A stretch of DNA of 64,000 nt from the NCBI RefSeq assembly GCF_963259705.1, contig NC_081861.1, positions 68,553,623 through 68,617,622 on the forward strand, written 5' to 3'. Position numbers and translations under genes: made by a program. This DNA is from Myotis daubentonii. Its lineage: Eukaryota; Chordata; Mammalia; Chiroptera; Vespertilionidae. Below, piece after piece: positions 1 through 12,030 of the stretch (within the stretch, counting starts at the first letter, position 1; the number at the start of each line of letters is the position of its first letter). The notes beneath the pieces were generated by a model, which was not told where the DNA came from, did not search any database, and saw nothing but the letters and a program-made list of their open reading frames with translations.

Positions 1-600
1 AAGCAATGATCAAGAACAACAGCAACAATGCCACGAAAAACATCCAGAAATAGATAACGTTTTGGACCACGCAGTTCTAAGAGAAGAACAGCAGTTAAAC
101 AAGCCAAGGTGAAATCACAGATATTTCTCACCAAGTATGTCAGATATTTTAATGGTTATATCAAAAAATGAAAATAAGCCTTAGCCTTGTTGTCGTTTGT
201 ATTTTAGTCTGAAAGGAAAATTGAGTAACACAGTTTCATTCATGTGTTCTCTCTTATGTTAGTACTGTTTTTCTATTATCAAATGTCAGACACGAAGTAC
301 TGACAGATTAAAAATTGCATTGTTAGCTTCTTAATATAGCAGTTGCAAAAATACATTTAAGCAGTTATTTATATATGCATAAAATATAATTTAATAAAAA
401 CAGTTACAAATATAAACCCTTGTTTTAACAATAGTTTTAAATCTTGAGAAAAATATCAACAAAGTAATGTCATAACACAGAAAATATACTTAAAATGTCT
501 AATTTGGGGAAATAAGCAGCATATCTTTTTAAAAGATAATTTTTGTTTAACTCAAATGAGTTTAATAGTATGGTTTTAAGGAGATTTATTAAATCTACTT
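1..600. other. AT-rich sequence with a short edge-cut open frame
   Basis: No gene is recognised. The plus-strand frame beginning at base 2 is open from the window edge to a stop at 110-112, about 36 codons rich in Gln and Glu, and is followed by a GTGAAA that could pass as a weak 5' splice site. It could be the end of an exon, a pseudogene remnant or chance. The rest, to about 600, is AT-rich with no repeat I can name. Confidence 0.3.
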
Positions 601-618
601 GATTTTTAAATATTTGTA

Positions 619-720
619 ACAGCTCTATTGAGGTATAATTCTTATATAACAAATTGAACATATTTAAAGTGCACAATTTGGTATGATTTGAAATATGTAC
701 ACATCCTTGAAACCAAAAAA
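619..720 (+). repeat. Old L1 3' UTR fragment (L1M-like)
   Basis: The motif CTATTGAGGTATAATT followed by TTTAAAGTGCACAATTTGGT is characteristic of the 3' UTR of old mammalian L1 elements. It is highly diverged and no coding sequence remains. Confidence 0.55.
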
Positions 721-844
721 CACAGTTAAAGTAGTGAACATATATATCATTTTTAAACATTGTTCTGGAGGTTTTACCCAGGGTGTTTAGGCAAGAAAAA
801 TAAATAAAAGGCATGAATATTGATAATGAAGGAGAAAGCCTGTA

Positions 845-1560
845 CACAGACAACATGATTCTCTATGTAGAAAATTCAATTGAATCTACATTAAAGCTAT
901 TTGAACTAAGTGAATTTAGCAAGGTTATAGGATCAATATAAAAATCAATTGCATTTCCTTACACTTGCAAAAGATAAACAGAAATTAAAATGAAAAATAA
1001 CAATAGCATTTACTGTAGCATTAAATATTAAACAGGGATAAAATTGACAGAAGTTATGAAAGATGGGTACATCTGAAAGAAGGCATACATTGAGAGAAAT
1101 TCAAGACAATCTAAATAATTAATACTTTTTTCATGAATCAACAGACTGGTTATTGTTAAAGTACTAATTCTCCTCCAAATTGGTCTATAAATTAACACAA
1201 TCTATTTTAAAATCCTAAGAGTTTTAAAAAATGACAAAATAATTCTAAAACTGATATAGAGATGAACAGGACCTAGAATTGCCTAAACAACTTTGAAAAA
1301 GAGGAACAAATTTAGACAGCTAACAATTCTGATTTCATGACTTTTGGTAAAGTTATATGGTAATAAAAATGTATATATAGCACTAGTACAGGCTTAGACA
1401 TATAAATCAGTAGAATAGAAAAGATAGTCTAGAAATAAACCTACATGTTTATAGACAAGTGAATTTGACAAAAGTACAAAGACAATTCAAAGGAGAAAGA
1501 AGAGTATTTTCATTAAATTGTGTTAATAATTGGATATCAAGGTGCAAAAATAAATGTTGA
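845..1560 (+). repeat. Old L1 ORF2 C-terminal relic
   Basis: A degraded sense copy of the downstream half of L1 ORF2. The order of recognisable patches (the region after the RT core, then the stretch normally reading like a tyrosine-rich 'LYTNN' segment, then the block before the C-terminal domain) is preserved, but many substitutions and indels remove any frame. It probably belongs with the 3' UTR relics nearby as remains of one or more Mesozoic to early Cenozoic L1M insertions. Confidence 0.6.
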
Positions 1561-1599
1561 CTCATAAATTGTCACATCTAAAAAAATAATTCATTACTA

Positions 1600-2225
1600 A
1601 TTAACCTAATACTGTAAGGAATCTGGGTGCAGGGTATGGAAATGGGATAAAATATTTGTGACTTTTAATCAGTGTTGGGAAAATTTCCCAAGGTGTACTG
1701 GAACCAAACTCCAAAGGAAGATGGGGCCAAGGGACCAAAGAAAGAGACTGAGAATCTCAGAAATAAAGAGAGTTTATTAAGGGAACTTATGGACAGTAGC
1801 AGAGTATTTGGTGACAGCAAGACAATGGATCTCAACAGGGAAAGGGAGTGGCTCTTGATATATATAGCCTCCATGATCATAGGTGGCCTGTAGACAAGTG
1901 GCACGTGCTTGTGGAAAGCTGTGTATTCCAAAGCAGTTAACACATAAAGGAGTCCACTTATCTATGTAAGAATCCTCCTTTCATGTGATATGTGCCCACC
2001 CCTCTTGGTGTAAAACAGCTGATATATGAGCAACTTGTTTCTTAAGATGGCGTTGGTCAAGTCAACCACTAGAAACCATTTTGTCTAATAATTGGGCACT
2101 GTTATTAAATATGAGATCAAAAACATGATCTGAAAAATATCAAACTGATAAATTAAATTTCAACATGGTATATCATTTCCAAACACTTCATTTTCACTTA
2201 TTTGTAGCTTTATATTTAAAATGCA
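1600..2225. other. Unassigned, moderately GC segment; possible LTR remnant
   Basis: This stretch is less AT-rich than its surroundings. It starts near a TGTTGGGAAAATTTCCC palindrome at 1673 and contains AATAAA and TTTATT close together (around 1764-1780), as decayed LTRs can. No clear ends, target duplication or coding capacity were found, so it stays unclassified. Short open frames on both strands here overlap one another and look accidental. Confidence 0.25.
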
Positions 2226-2229
2226 TTTT

Positions 2230-2370
2230 TAAATATGAGGTGACACGACATGATTTGACTTTAGGTGGTGGGTACATGGTACTATATACAGATTTTAGAA
2301 ATCCACACATGAAACCTATATGTTCATGTTGACCAATGTCACCCCAATAAAACTTAATTAAAAATGACTA
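2230..2370 (+). repeat. L1 3' end fragment (laurasiatherian type)
   Basis: It ends in ...CCAATGTCACCCCAATAAA, the terminal 3' UTR motif of an L1 subfamily common in laurasiatherian mammals. The same family is seen at 45630-45910 in sense and 24040-24235 in antisense. Confidence 0.6.
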
Positions 2371-2546
2371 ACAATGTATATTAAATTGATAATGCATTCT
2401 ATGCTAGTTTAAATTTTTCTAAGGATAAGATTTTACTTTATGCTTAATTTGGTAATTTTATACATGTAATATATTAAATATGGAGTTTCAAAAAATAAAA
2501 TTATGGATTTTTGTAACATTATATAGTATTCTTTTTTAAATCAAAT

Positions 2547-3361
2547 TGCCGGGAGCCGGTCCATCCTTGCTGTTTCAAGGGACCTGGCATATATGGCATA
2601 CTTTTCTTAATATGTTTGCTCACTTTCTTGGCACTATGTGTTTTAACCAAGGTCACCTCTGAGAAAGGTTGTTTCCCCAGGTAGGGATTTTCCCCTGAAG
2701 TTAGGGAGGGAATAAAACCCCTTAACTAAGTGCCAGGCGGGTAATTAATCACTTTAACTACGAACAATCATGCTTAAGCTACATAATCTTTACTCCCTGG
2801 AATGGAGATAAGAAACGCCCTAACCTTTGGAATAGAGATTGATGGGATTGAATCAACTGGTATAAATACAGATGTAACAAGACAGAGAGAGACAGAATTC
2901 AGAAGACAGAACTTATAAGACAGAACTTCAGAGACAGGGCTTGGAAGACAGGACCAAGAGAGACAGAGCCTAGGCACAGAACCTACACAGAACGTTCTCT
3001 AGAGACAGAAGAACTTCGCTGGCGAGAGCATGCCGGAGGATCCTGGACCAGGACTGGCCTCGGAGCCTGGAGGCGGAGTCTGGCGAGAGAGCATGGCAGG
3101 GGATCCTGGACTGAACCCCACTGCGGAGATTGGCAGGAGAGCCCTGACTAGAACCTGGTGACTGAACCTGGCTGGAGAACCTAGTACAGAACCTGGCTGG
3201 AGATCTGAAGCAGAATCTCTCTGGAGATCGAGACCAGAACTTGGCTGGAGATCCTGGCTAGGCTGCTGATCAACTGAACGCTGTCTCCGTGTCATTCCTT
3301 CTTCGCCGACTCCGTCCACACTTTTGGGGACCCCTGGACCCGCTGGGGCTGGACCCCGGCA
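2547..3361 (+). repeat. Solo LTR, class II (betaretrovirus-like) endogenous retrovirus
   Basis: An 815-bp solitary long terminal repeat. It starts TGCCGGGAGC and ends GGACCCCGGCA, so the terminal inverted repeat is TGCCGGG/CCCGGCA. It is flanked by a perfect 6-bp target duplication TCAAAT (2541-2546 and 3362-3367), the size typical of class II (ERVK-like) elements. A TATA box, TATAAAT, lies at 2861-2867. From about 2880 to 3275 the LTR is made of imperfect purine-rich repeats of GACAGAACTT-like and CTGGCTGGAGATC-like units. No internal viral genes are present, so the provirus was lost by LTR-LTR recombination. The open frames on both strands are by-products of the repeats. Confidence 0.85.
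2861..2867 (+). promoter_or_regulatory. TATA box of the solo LTR
   Basis: TATAAAT sits inside the LTR, upstream of the repeated purine-rich stretch, where a U3 promoter would be expected. Activity is inferred only. Confidence 0.5.
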
Positions 3362-3374
3362 TCAAATATGATAA

Positions 3375-3560
3375 ATTCTTCACTTTAATTGAGGTGTTTA
3401 GAGCCATCACAGTTAATGTGATTACTGACAGGTTTAGGATTAAGTTAATAACTGAGCTGTTTGTTTTCTATTTGTCCTATGTTGTTCCTGTTTAACTATT
3501 CTTCCATTGTTAGATTGTGCATTTTTATAATTTAATTGATTTTGTTAGATTTTTTTACAT
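3375..3560 (-). repeat. Old L1 fragment, antisense
   Basis: Plus-strand text such as TTTGTTTTCTATTTGTCC and an ATTGATTTTGTTAG run resembles the antisense of old L1 sequence near the ORF1/ORF2 boundary. The match is patchy and no frame survives. Confidence 0.4.
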
Positions 3561-4172
3561 TTTAAATATCTTACCATTTTATTTGTCAATTACACTGCAA
3601 TAACCTGAAAAAACGTATATGAAATCCCCCCAAGTTCATTAGGTTGTTCACACCATACTCATTATTCTAGTCAGCAGTTTTCTAGCTTCTGCTTTTTATA
3701 AAGAAATAATTCAAGAATTAAATATGAGTCTTCCTTTCATTGAACAAGTAAAAAACCACCATTCTTGGAAATTATTGTCCTGTCCCAACAAATATGTTTT
3801 GGGAATTTGATGTTCCAAGGTAGTTTTTCCATGACACTGTCACATAACTAATGAATTTATGCTAACATTTTATCATGGGTTTTTAATTATCTCCTAAAAA
3901 TGTGTGCCATTTTTTTTCTAATTAAAAGCAAATCATTACGTCCTTCTATCATTGTTTTTGGAGTTTCATGTTAATTTTTATTTAAAAACTAGTATCTGAA
4001 AGTATTTTGAGAATCCTTGTAAGACAGGCATTCTTTCAATATATTCTGACTGATATATCCAGAAGGTAGTAAATAAGAGTTCTTGGCATCATAAGTCATA
4101 ATGTCTATTTTACAACAATAAAATAGTTAGAAAATCTGGCTTTTATTTACTATTTTACAACTTATCTGAAAT
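3561..4172. other. AT-rich sequence, nothing recognised
   Basis: No repeat family, coding frame or structural motif could be supported here. Confidence 0.6.
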
Positions 4173-4183
4173 CATTTATATTT

Positions 4184-4980
4184 TTTCTTTTTTTTTCCTT
4201 TTTTTTTATTGCTTAAAGTATTACAAAGAGTATTACATATGTGTCTTTTTCCCCCCCACCCTTGACAGTCCCCTAGCCTCCCCTACCCCCCAGTGTCTTA
4301 TGTCCATTGGTTTTGCTTATATGCATGCATACAAGTCCTTTGGTTGATCTCTTACCCTCCTCCCTCCTGCCCCCAAACCCTCCCCAGCCTTCCCTCTGCA
4401 GTTTGACAATCTGTTTGAGACAGCTCTGCCTCTGTATCTATTATTGTTCAAAAGTTTATAATGGTCTCTATTATCCATGAATGAGTGAGATCATGTGGTA
4501 TTTTTCGTTCATTGACTGGCTTATTTCACTTAGCATAATGCTCTCCAGTTCCATCCATGCCATTGCAAATGGTAAGAGTTCCTTCCTTTTTACAGCAGCA
4601 TAGTATTCCATCGTGTAGATGTACCACAGTTTTCCAATCCATTCATCTGCTGATGGGCACTTAGGCTGTTTCCATATTCTAGCTATGGTGAATCGTGCTG
4701 CTATGAACATAGGGGTGCATATATCCTTTCTGATTGGTGTTTCTGTTTTCTTGGGATATATTCCTAGAAGTGGGATCACAGGGTCAAATGGGAGTTCCAT
4801 TTTCAGTTTTTTGAGGAAACTCCATACTGTCTTCCATAGTGGCTGTACCAGTCTGCATTCCCACCAGCAGTGCACGAGTGTTCCTTTTTCTCCACATCCT
4901 CTCCAGCACTTGTCGTTTGTTGATTTGTTGATGATAGCCAGTCTGACAGATGTGAGATGGTACCTCATTGTTGTTTTGAG
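4184..4980 (-). mobile_element. 5'-truncated L1, antisense
   Basis: A bat-type L1 3' end in reverse: the poly-A tail appears as a T run at 4184-4208, followed by the 3' UTR and the C-terminal 170 or so codons of ORF2 (frame 4983-4471, ending ...MISLIHG then stop). The ORF2 piece holds the cysteine-rich C-terminal segment ([17 protein letters not shown]). The insertion is flanked by an 11-bp duplication CATTTATATTT (4173-4183 and 4981-4991), confirming standard target-primed insertion with 5' truncation. Confidence 0.9.
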
Positions 4981-4991
4981 CATTTATATTT

Positions 4992-5374
4992 GATCCTTGC
5001 ATATTTTAAAAACAATCAATTTCATAAAGGCAAAGTTATGTCTTGACTGCATTTAGTTTTTGCTATTGAAGTTTTACTTTGATGAATTATATCAGAAATT
5101 CAATAGAGCATTTAACACTTTTAAGTTCTTTAATTACCTTCATCATTTTAGCACCAGAAACTTACAGTGTTTCTCCAGATCTCCATTCATTTGTACATAA
5201 TTCACAATGACAATGCAATAGAGCAGTGGCCAGGGTGAGCCCATTAGAGAGAGGTGATGGATATGGCCCCCAGAGTCTGGGCTAGTGGGAGGAGAAATGG
5301 TTTCTTTTTTCTTTTCTGATATAGACTATATTCTGAAGCAAGGAGAGAAGCCTAACTTAGATACTTTTAAATAC
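4992..5374. other. AT-rich sequence, nothing recognised
   Basis: A slightly G-rich patch at 5220-5290 stands out but matches no family I can name. Confidence 0.5.
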
Positions 5375-5705
5375 ATTTATTTATTTTTGGATTATTACCT
5401 ATATACATATTTTTTTTCAATTGCAATTTTACATTCAATATTATGTTTAAGGTGCAGAGCATAGTGTTTAGATAATCATGTACTTTACAAACTGTTACTC
5501 CCAGTACCCACCTGGCTCCATACATAGTTATTACAATATTACTGACTATATTTCCTAAAGTATTTTACATCTCCATGATTATACTGTAACTATTGATCCA
5601 TACTTCTAAATCCCCAGTTCCACAATGCCCCTCCTGTATGGCAACCATCAATCTGTTCTCTGTATCTATGAGTCTGTTTCTGTTTTGTTTCTTCATTTAC
5701 ATTGT
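5375..5705 (-). repeat. L1 3' UTR fragment, antisense
   Basis: The antisense text carries the conserved L1 3' UTR run around GTACCCACCTGGC, ACATAGTTATTACAATATTA and CCTCCTGTATGGCAACC. The copy is old, with no tail or target duplication visible. It may have been continuous with the antisense L1 remains at 6340-6960 before the LTR inserted between them. Confidence 0.65.
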
Positions 5706-5799
5706 CCCATATTTTTTAAATTATTATTTGAGTGTTTGCTTTAGTATTAATTCCATATATTTTTAAGCCACAGATTATCTTCAAGTGATATTATACTAC

Positions 5800-6178
5800 T
5801 GATGGGGAAAATGAGACATTTTAGGGGGCTAGCAATCTGAATCTAGCCACTGCCTCTTTAATTGTCTGGTCCTTCCTGACCTGTTTATAAACCTTCCCAC
5901 GACGAAGTTATCAGTGTTGGCGCCAGGCCAGGCCTTTGATTGAGGTCTCAAAGCCCCAAAACATAGGGATCTTTAAGAACTTGCAAAGGGGACCAGAAAA
6001 CCCCATATTTGGGAGACAAAGGACTGGGAAAGATATAAGAAGGGACAGTTTCCTCCATGTTGTGGCCTAGAATTTGAAAGATATTTTTCTCTGGGCCCGC
6101 ACGTAACAATAATAAAGTGTAACTCCATTTCTCTTAGTGTTGTTTGGTTTTTCTCCGGTCTTCTGTAATACTACATCA
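5800..6178 (+). repeat. Solo LTR, probably class I (gammaretrovirus-like)
   Basis: About 379 bp beginning TGATGGGG and ending CTACATCA, with a short inverted match TGATG/CATCA. AATAAA lies at 6111-6116, followed by a pyrimidine-rich U5-like stretch. The ends are not settled: ATACTAC occurs at 5793-5799 and again at 6168-6174, so the element may instead stop near 6167, leaving that 7-mer as a flanking repeat. No internal viral sequence is present. Confidence 0.6.
6111..6116 (+). terminator. LTR polyadenylation signal AATAAA
   Basis: A canonical hexamer in the R-region position of the LTR. It is the only element in this stretch that resembles a transcript end. Confidence 0.5.
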
Positions 6179-6339
6179 CACATAACATAAAAATCTTACA
6201 ATATCATCCTTCATTTATCCTCTCCCATTCTCTAAGCTCTTAGTAAAATACATTATACTCTGTATGCTAAGGACTCCAATATATATTGTCACTAGTTTTG
6301 TATCGTCAAGTTACTTTAAAAGAGAATTAAATAAGAACA

Positions 6340-6960
6340 TATCTTATATATTTTCCTGAGAATCAACATTTTTAGTGCCATTCATTCCTCTGTTTATAAC
6401 CACATTTTTATTTTGTGATTTTTCTTTCTAATCAAAGGAATTCTATAAACATTTCTTGCAGCTCAAATCTGCTGGTGATAAATTCGTTCAGCTTTTGTAT
6501 GTCAGAAATATTTTTATTTGGCCTTCAGTTTTAAAAGATATTTTCACTGGCTTTAAAATTGTTCATTAACATTTTTTTTTCTTTCGGCATTACAAAGATG
6601 TTCCAGACAATAATTATGTTGTCATTTTTGCTGTTCTCTATATAATGTGTCTCATTTATCTGGCAGCTTTAAAAAGTATTTTCTTTATCACTGATTTTGA
6701 GAAGTCTGATTATGATGAGTTTTGGTGTAGTTTTCTTTACATTTCTTGTGTTTGGGGTTAATTGACCTTCTTGATTCTATGAGTTAAAAATTGTCATAAA
6801 ATTTTGCTGTTATTAATCAAAAACATTTTTGCCTGTACCACACCTTCTTTCCTTCTTGGGCTTCAGTTCCACATATTTAAGGCTGCTTAAAGTTGTCCTG
6901 AAGTTCAGTTACTTATTAGGAATAAATGCTGCCTGTGGAAAATTATTTATCTTTAGAATA
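6340..6960 (-). repeat. Old L1 (ORF1 region), antisense
   Basis: Antisense sequence matches the pattern of old L1 ORF1, including stretches equivalent to CTTTATCACTGATTTTGAG and TTATGATGAGTTTTGGTGTAG, and parallels the ORF1 region of the younger L1 at 16545-17000. It is heavily mutated with no open frame. Confidence 0.55.
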
Positions 6961-7030
6961 AGCAATAATGTAAAGTGGGGAAATTTCAGTGTAAAGAATA
7001 GCACAAAATTACAACTTATAAAAAATACTT

Positions 7031-7880
7031 CCAAGAGACATATGAAAACTTGCTCAAAGTCACTAATCATCTGAGAGATGCAAATCAAAATGACAATGAG
7101 GTATCATCTCACACCTGTCAAAATATCTATCATCAACAAATCAACAAACAAAAAGTGCTGGCCAGGATGTGGAGAAAAGGGAACCCTCATGCACTGCTGG
7201 TGGAAATGCAGACTGGTGCAACCACTGTGGAGAACAGTATGGTGTTTCCTCAAAAAGTTAAAAATGGAACTCCCATTTGACCAGTAATCACACTTCTAGG
7301 AATACATCTCAAGAAATCAGAAACACCAATCAGAAAGGATATATGCACCACTATGTTCATAGCAGCACAATTTACCATGGCTAAGATTTGGAACAGCCTA
7401 AGTGCCCATCAGCAGATGAGTTTATTAAAAGACTGTGGTACATCTACACAATGGAATACTATGCTGCTGTAAAAAAGAAGGAATTCTTGCCATTTGCAAC
7501 ATCATGGATGGACCTGGAGAGCATTATGCTAAGTGAAATAAGCCAGTCAGAGAAAGATAAATATCACATGATATCACTCATTTGTGGAATATAATGAACA
7601 ACATAAACTGGTGAAGAAAAATAGATATAGGGACAGAGAAGCATTGAACAGACTGTCAAACCTCAGAGGGAAGGAGGGGGTGAGGGTAAAAGGGAGAGAT
7701 CCACCAAAGGACTTGTATGGATGCATATAAGCATAACCAATGGACACACACAATAGGGGGCTGAGGGCATGTGCTGGGAGGTGGGAGTGGCCAGGGAGAG
7801 GTCAATGGGGGATAAAGGAGACATATTTAATACTTTAAACAATAAAGAATTTAAGTTTTAAAAAATTACAAAAAATAAAT
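7031..7880 (+). mobile_element. 5'-truncated L1, sense
   Basis: It contains the C-terminal part of ORF2, broken into two frames (7078-7287 and 7388-7594, the latter ending ...MISLICGI then stop), then a 3' UTR with the CAAAGGACTTGTATGGATGCA motif and a decayed A-rich tail with AATAAAG. The flanks AAAAATACTT (7021-7030) and AAAAAAACTT (7881-7890) match at 9 of 10 positions and may be the target duplication. It is the same family as the copies at 4184, 12382, 42472, 59195 and 60512. Confidence 0.85.
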
Positions 7881-7890
7881 AAAAAAACTT

Positions 7891-10530
7891 TAGCAATCTA
7901 TGAAAGCAGATCACTTGAAAGCCTGAAATACTTTCTTCTACCTCTTTCTCATTTCATGATAGCTATTTCACTTATATCTTTAGAAACATTCTTCATTCAA
8001 TGTCTTCAAGCTTTGTATATTAGATCTTCTCTAATAAAAGACATTTCCTATATCTGTAGCCATGATAAATTGAAAACATGCTCCAGTATTTTTCTCACTT
8101 GCAAGCCATTAATACAATGGCTTTTGTACAACTGTAATTTCATAGGCTTGATAAATTATTAGGATACAACATCTTGATGAATACTTTCTATCTGAATTAG
8201 CATACCTTGAAAAATACTTGTTTCCCTTTCAAATCTCTGGTCTTCATTAAGCTGTGTCGGTTGAATTTCATTATCTTGCTACTTGTTGAGTTGCATCTCA
8301 TAAAATTAACTGTTCTCCTAATAGCCCAATAACTATTCCTGTTTATTTTCCAGTTTGAAGATTATTTATTTTAGACACAGTGTTATTTCTTTTTAAATTT
8401 ACTAATAGATCTACTGTGGGATGACAATCTAATATCTATCATTTTTTTTGTCTAGGATTTTTCAGGTAGAAAATGGAAAAACTCAAGCTTCCCTTAAATT
8501 CATGAAGAACAAACACTGTAACAAAAGGTTTTTGTTGATGAAAAGCGAGGCTGACCTCAGTTGGAATTGCGACAAAGGCATATGAATAGCAACAATTTGA
8601 TGGATAGAACAAAGTTATTAAGATTTTGTCTAAAGTATTCATTGAATAAATATATTCCAAAGTCAAATATTCAAATTATATATTGACTTAAAATCTAACT
8701 TAAACTGTTATTATATAATCCTAAAGAACTGGATAAGGTCATCCTAGCCTATTTTGGAGTATCCCAAGAGATACAAAGAAGGCATGCTATAACTAATGTC
8801 TACAAATTTTACTACAGTCAGAAAAAAAAATCTAGCTAACAGTGGAGTATTATGCCAAGAGCTTCCAATTTTAGCAAAGAATAAATGGTGACCTATAAGT
8901 CTCAGTGGGGGTAAAAAAAGTTATATTCTCCAAAAGACCAGGTTAGGTTTTTAATGAGTTAAGACTAGAAGTAGTTGATAGACATCTTTAATTATAGTTA
9001 CTATTGTAACCAAGCCTGAAGAAACTAAATTTTCCCCTGGTACTGATATCATTTGAATCAATGATACTTGTCACTAGGGCTGTGCAATTCTTCTACAGTA
9101 TCATTCCCATGATTAGGGACAATTAACAAAGGAAATAGCAAAGAGAAAAATACAGACAATGCCCATATAAAAGGAATAAAAGATTTACATAGCTGAGGTG
9201 AAATATTTTGCTACCTTTTAGGAAAAGAATAATGTATCTGGGGTGTTAATTCTATTGTTTTCCTAATGAGTAGATCTTTGGATGGAGACATATCCTTAAC
9301 CACAACGTTGCTATTTTTCTTTCTGTGAAGCACACTTTTAAAAACGACCATTAAGAATGTTTCTACTTAGTAGCCTAATTTTCAAATTTATTGTTCACAT
9401 GTTATGGTTGTTATTTACTTTGTCACTAGAAACTTTTTGAAGGGGAGAATTTAACACTGATTTCAAGCAAAGATTTGCTTATGCATGTCTGACACCTAAA
9501 ATATTCACTTCTTCACACCAACTGTCCCATTCAGCAATTCTTATTCACTGACAAATTGAGAAATAATTGCTTACTACCTAAGCAACTCATAAATATGCAT
9601 TGATTTTATCAACAAATTAGGAAACTAGAGCAGATTTTAATAAAAGTGCATCTAAATATATCAAGGTTTCTAGCTAACATTAATGCTGTCTTTCCTATAT
9701 AAGCTGGGTTATTTTTTTTTTACTAAGGGAAATTTGTTTTAAAATACATCAAGGGTGGAAATATCTTCAAATATTTGTATAGAAGAATGTGCCAAATCAT
9801 GTTTGAATTTTGAAATAATATATTGTAGGTATTTTAATTGCCTATATTGAAGTAAAAATCCACTAAGATGAAGTAATATTGTATATAAAAGCACTCATAT
9901 TTTACTAAGAGTAGTTCACTATTTTTTTTTAAGAAAATGGGTCAATGAATAGCCTCTTTTCTCTCCCACTACTAACAGTAGCACAGGACAAGATAATTTT
10001 TTTCTGGTTGTGTCTGAACTTTCTGAATACAGCTTGGTGTCATAATTAATTTTGTCTTTAAATTGGCACTTAAAAAGTAGCAACTGCTCTGTAATACACA
10101 AATCTTCTTTTACCAGTTAGAGGGGATTTTTAAAACAGTTAAATCAAGGCCCCACTTGACTATCATAAAATAACCTTATAATCAAATCAGTGATATTTAG
10201 GAAGTCAAGAAGTGAAATAATGTTTTTCATGATCATTTTTTTCCCATGACATCTGCAGAAATGTTCCCTTTCAATATTTGTTCATTACAAAAGGATTTTT
10301 CATTCAAAGATGAAGGTGTGAGGATTAATAACAGGTATATAATTTCAGAAGCCCTACACTCCTGTAAGATTTGTAGGCAGAAAGGGGGAACATGAGTGCA
10401 AGCAGTCTGTACCTCCTATTTGAAATGCTACTTGTAATTAATTCATATATTTAACTTAAGATAATTGTAAGATGTTAACAAAAGGTTTTACAATATTTAA
10501 TAATGGGCATATTAAGTACAGTGTAACTTT
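7891..10530. other. AT-rich single-copy-looking sequence
   Basis: No family assignment or believable gene. The few open frames of 60-75 codons have no recognisable protein features. Confidence 0.6.
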
Positions 10531-10533
10531 AGA

Positions 10534-10872
10534 AATTATTTCTCTCTTCTGTCTCTGTTTCTCCTTCACACACTTCTTCATACTTGAGCTTGTGTCTCCT
10601 CCATACTCATATTCTTCCTTCTTTTTTCCTCTTTAACTCTTGCTGGAGAATCTCTCTGCCTCTTTCTATTTCTCCCAGTTTTTTTCTCTATCTCTCACAT
10701 GCTCCTCTTTAACTTTACTTCTCTGCCACCCTTTTCCCTCTTCCCATGTTTCTCCACTTCAGCTCTACTGTACTCCTTCCCGTTTTTTATTCCCTTTCTC
10801 TCTACAACCTCTCCCCTCTCTGTTTCATTCCTAGCCTCTCTTCCTCTCTCGCACTTCTTTCTCCCTATTTCC
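10534..10872. repeat. Pyrimidine-rich (CT/TTC) low-complexity tract
   Basis: About 340 bp with almost no purines on the plus strand. It generates overlapping Ser/Phe/Leu-rich open frames on one strand and Arg/Glu-rich frames on the other, which are composition artefacts. Such a tract could form triplex (H-DNA) structures. Confidence 0.8.
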
Positions 10873-10879
10873 CTGTCCA

Positions 10880-11610
10880 AAAATTACAAAACCACATGCC
10901 ATTTTTTGTCTTTTCTTTTTTTACTTATACACACAATCACGTACAGTGTTCCACATCCACAATTTTTGTTTGGCTGAACTTTGGTCAGGAACAAACCATA
11001 AAACAGTAAAATAGTGTATTTTTTCATTTACTCCCTGAAATTTTAACTCCCTGAAATATGCCTTCTCTGTGGAATATAATTCCATTAATCAACCAAGAAA
11101 ATATGTTCTTTTAAATATTTTTTTTGCTGAACCCAAACCTTGATGAAAGATTGGATAATGCATGTCTAAAATGCTTTCTTTCTTTTGCAACTAGAGGTGT
11201 TTAAATAAATCATAACATTTTAAAAACAGGTATAAGTAGCCTTAGAATTCATCACAGTGCCATTAGGAACAGCTTCAACAGAATTGTCTATAAAAGGCCA
11301 TCTGTCCTGTGCTTTTAAAGTTCCAGTGTTAGGAATCTCACTACTTTATTATATAACTCATTCCATTTTATAGAAAATTCTGCCTCTTAATGAAATAAAA
11401 TCTGTCTGTGTAAACTATTCTCATAAGTTACTACTAATTACTTTTAGTACATTAGCAGACTATTTCAACATAAATAATTCTGCCTTTTATAATTTTTCTA
11501 GCAGCTCAACATGCAGTTTATTATATAAAAGTTAATTGGAACTAGCTGGAAGAAAGTTTTGAAAAGGTTTTCTTTCAGGCCAATTTATGCTGACAATTAA
11601 TTCAAGATTA
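10880..11610. other. AT-rich sequence, nothing recognised
   Basis: No repeat family or gene could be supported. Confidence 0.55.
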
Positions 11611-11612
11611 AT

Positions 11613-11613
<1 letters not shown>

Positions 11614-11644
<31 letters not shown>
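11614..11644. repeat. (AC)n microsatellite
   Basis: An uninterrupted dinucleotide run of about 15 units. Confidence 0.95.
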
Positions 11645-11645
<1 letters not shown>

Positions 11646-12022
11646 ACTCAAAATTTTGTGGGAAAAGAAATATGAAAATGTTACCTATAATGAACCCCAA
11701 ATACTAAACTTACCTAAGCTTCCTTCCCTGAACACGCTTTCTAAATATTCCTTCTAGAATTACTTGGGCTTATATATTATTGATATAAGTCTGTTTTAGA
11801 TTATGGCCACACAGCAGAAAGTCTATATCTTTCATATATATATATACTCTCCACAATGAAACTTACACTATAATGACTAACTGTGGGAAGATATTAGGCC
11901 ACCTTCAAAGCCCTCTGGTGCCAGCATCTAGGACAAAATTGAGCCATCTAAAGTACACCCAAGTCAAAATCAACAGTTGTCTTTACATTGGGGAATTTAC
12001 ATAAAACTAAACCCTCTGATGC
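11645..12022. other. AT-rich sequence, nothing recognised
   Basis: It contains only a short (TA)n at about 11836-11846. Confidence 0.55.
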
Positions 12023-12030
12023 ATCTAGCA

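Noticed and set aside
2999..3319. 106-codon minus-strand open frame in the LTR
   Set aside because: It comes from the purine-rich internal repeats of the LTR; Leu-Gln-Pro repetition follows the DNA repeat.
10640..11009. Overlapping Ser/Phe/Leu-rich open frames
   Set aside because: They follow from the pyrimidine-rich composition; both strands show mirrored frames.
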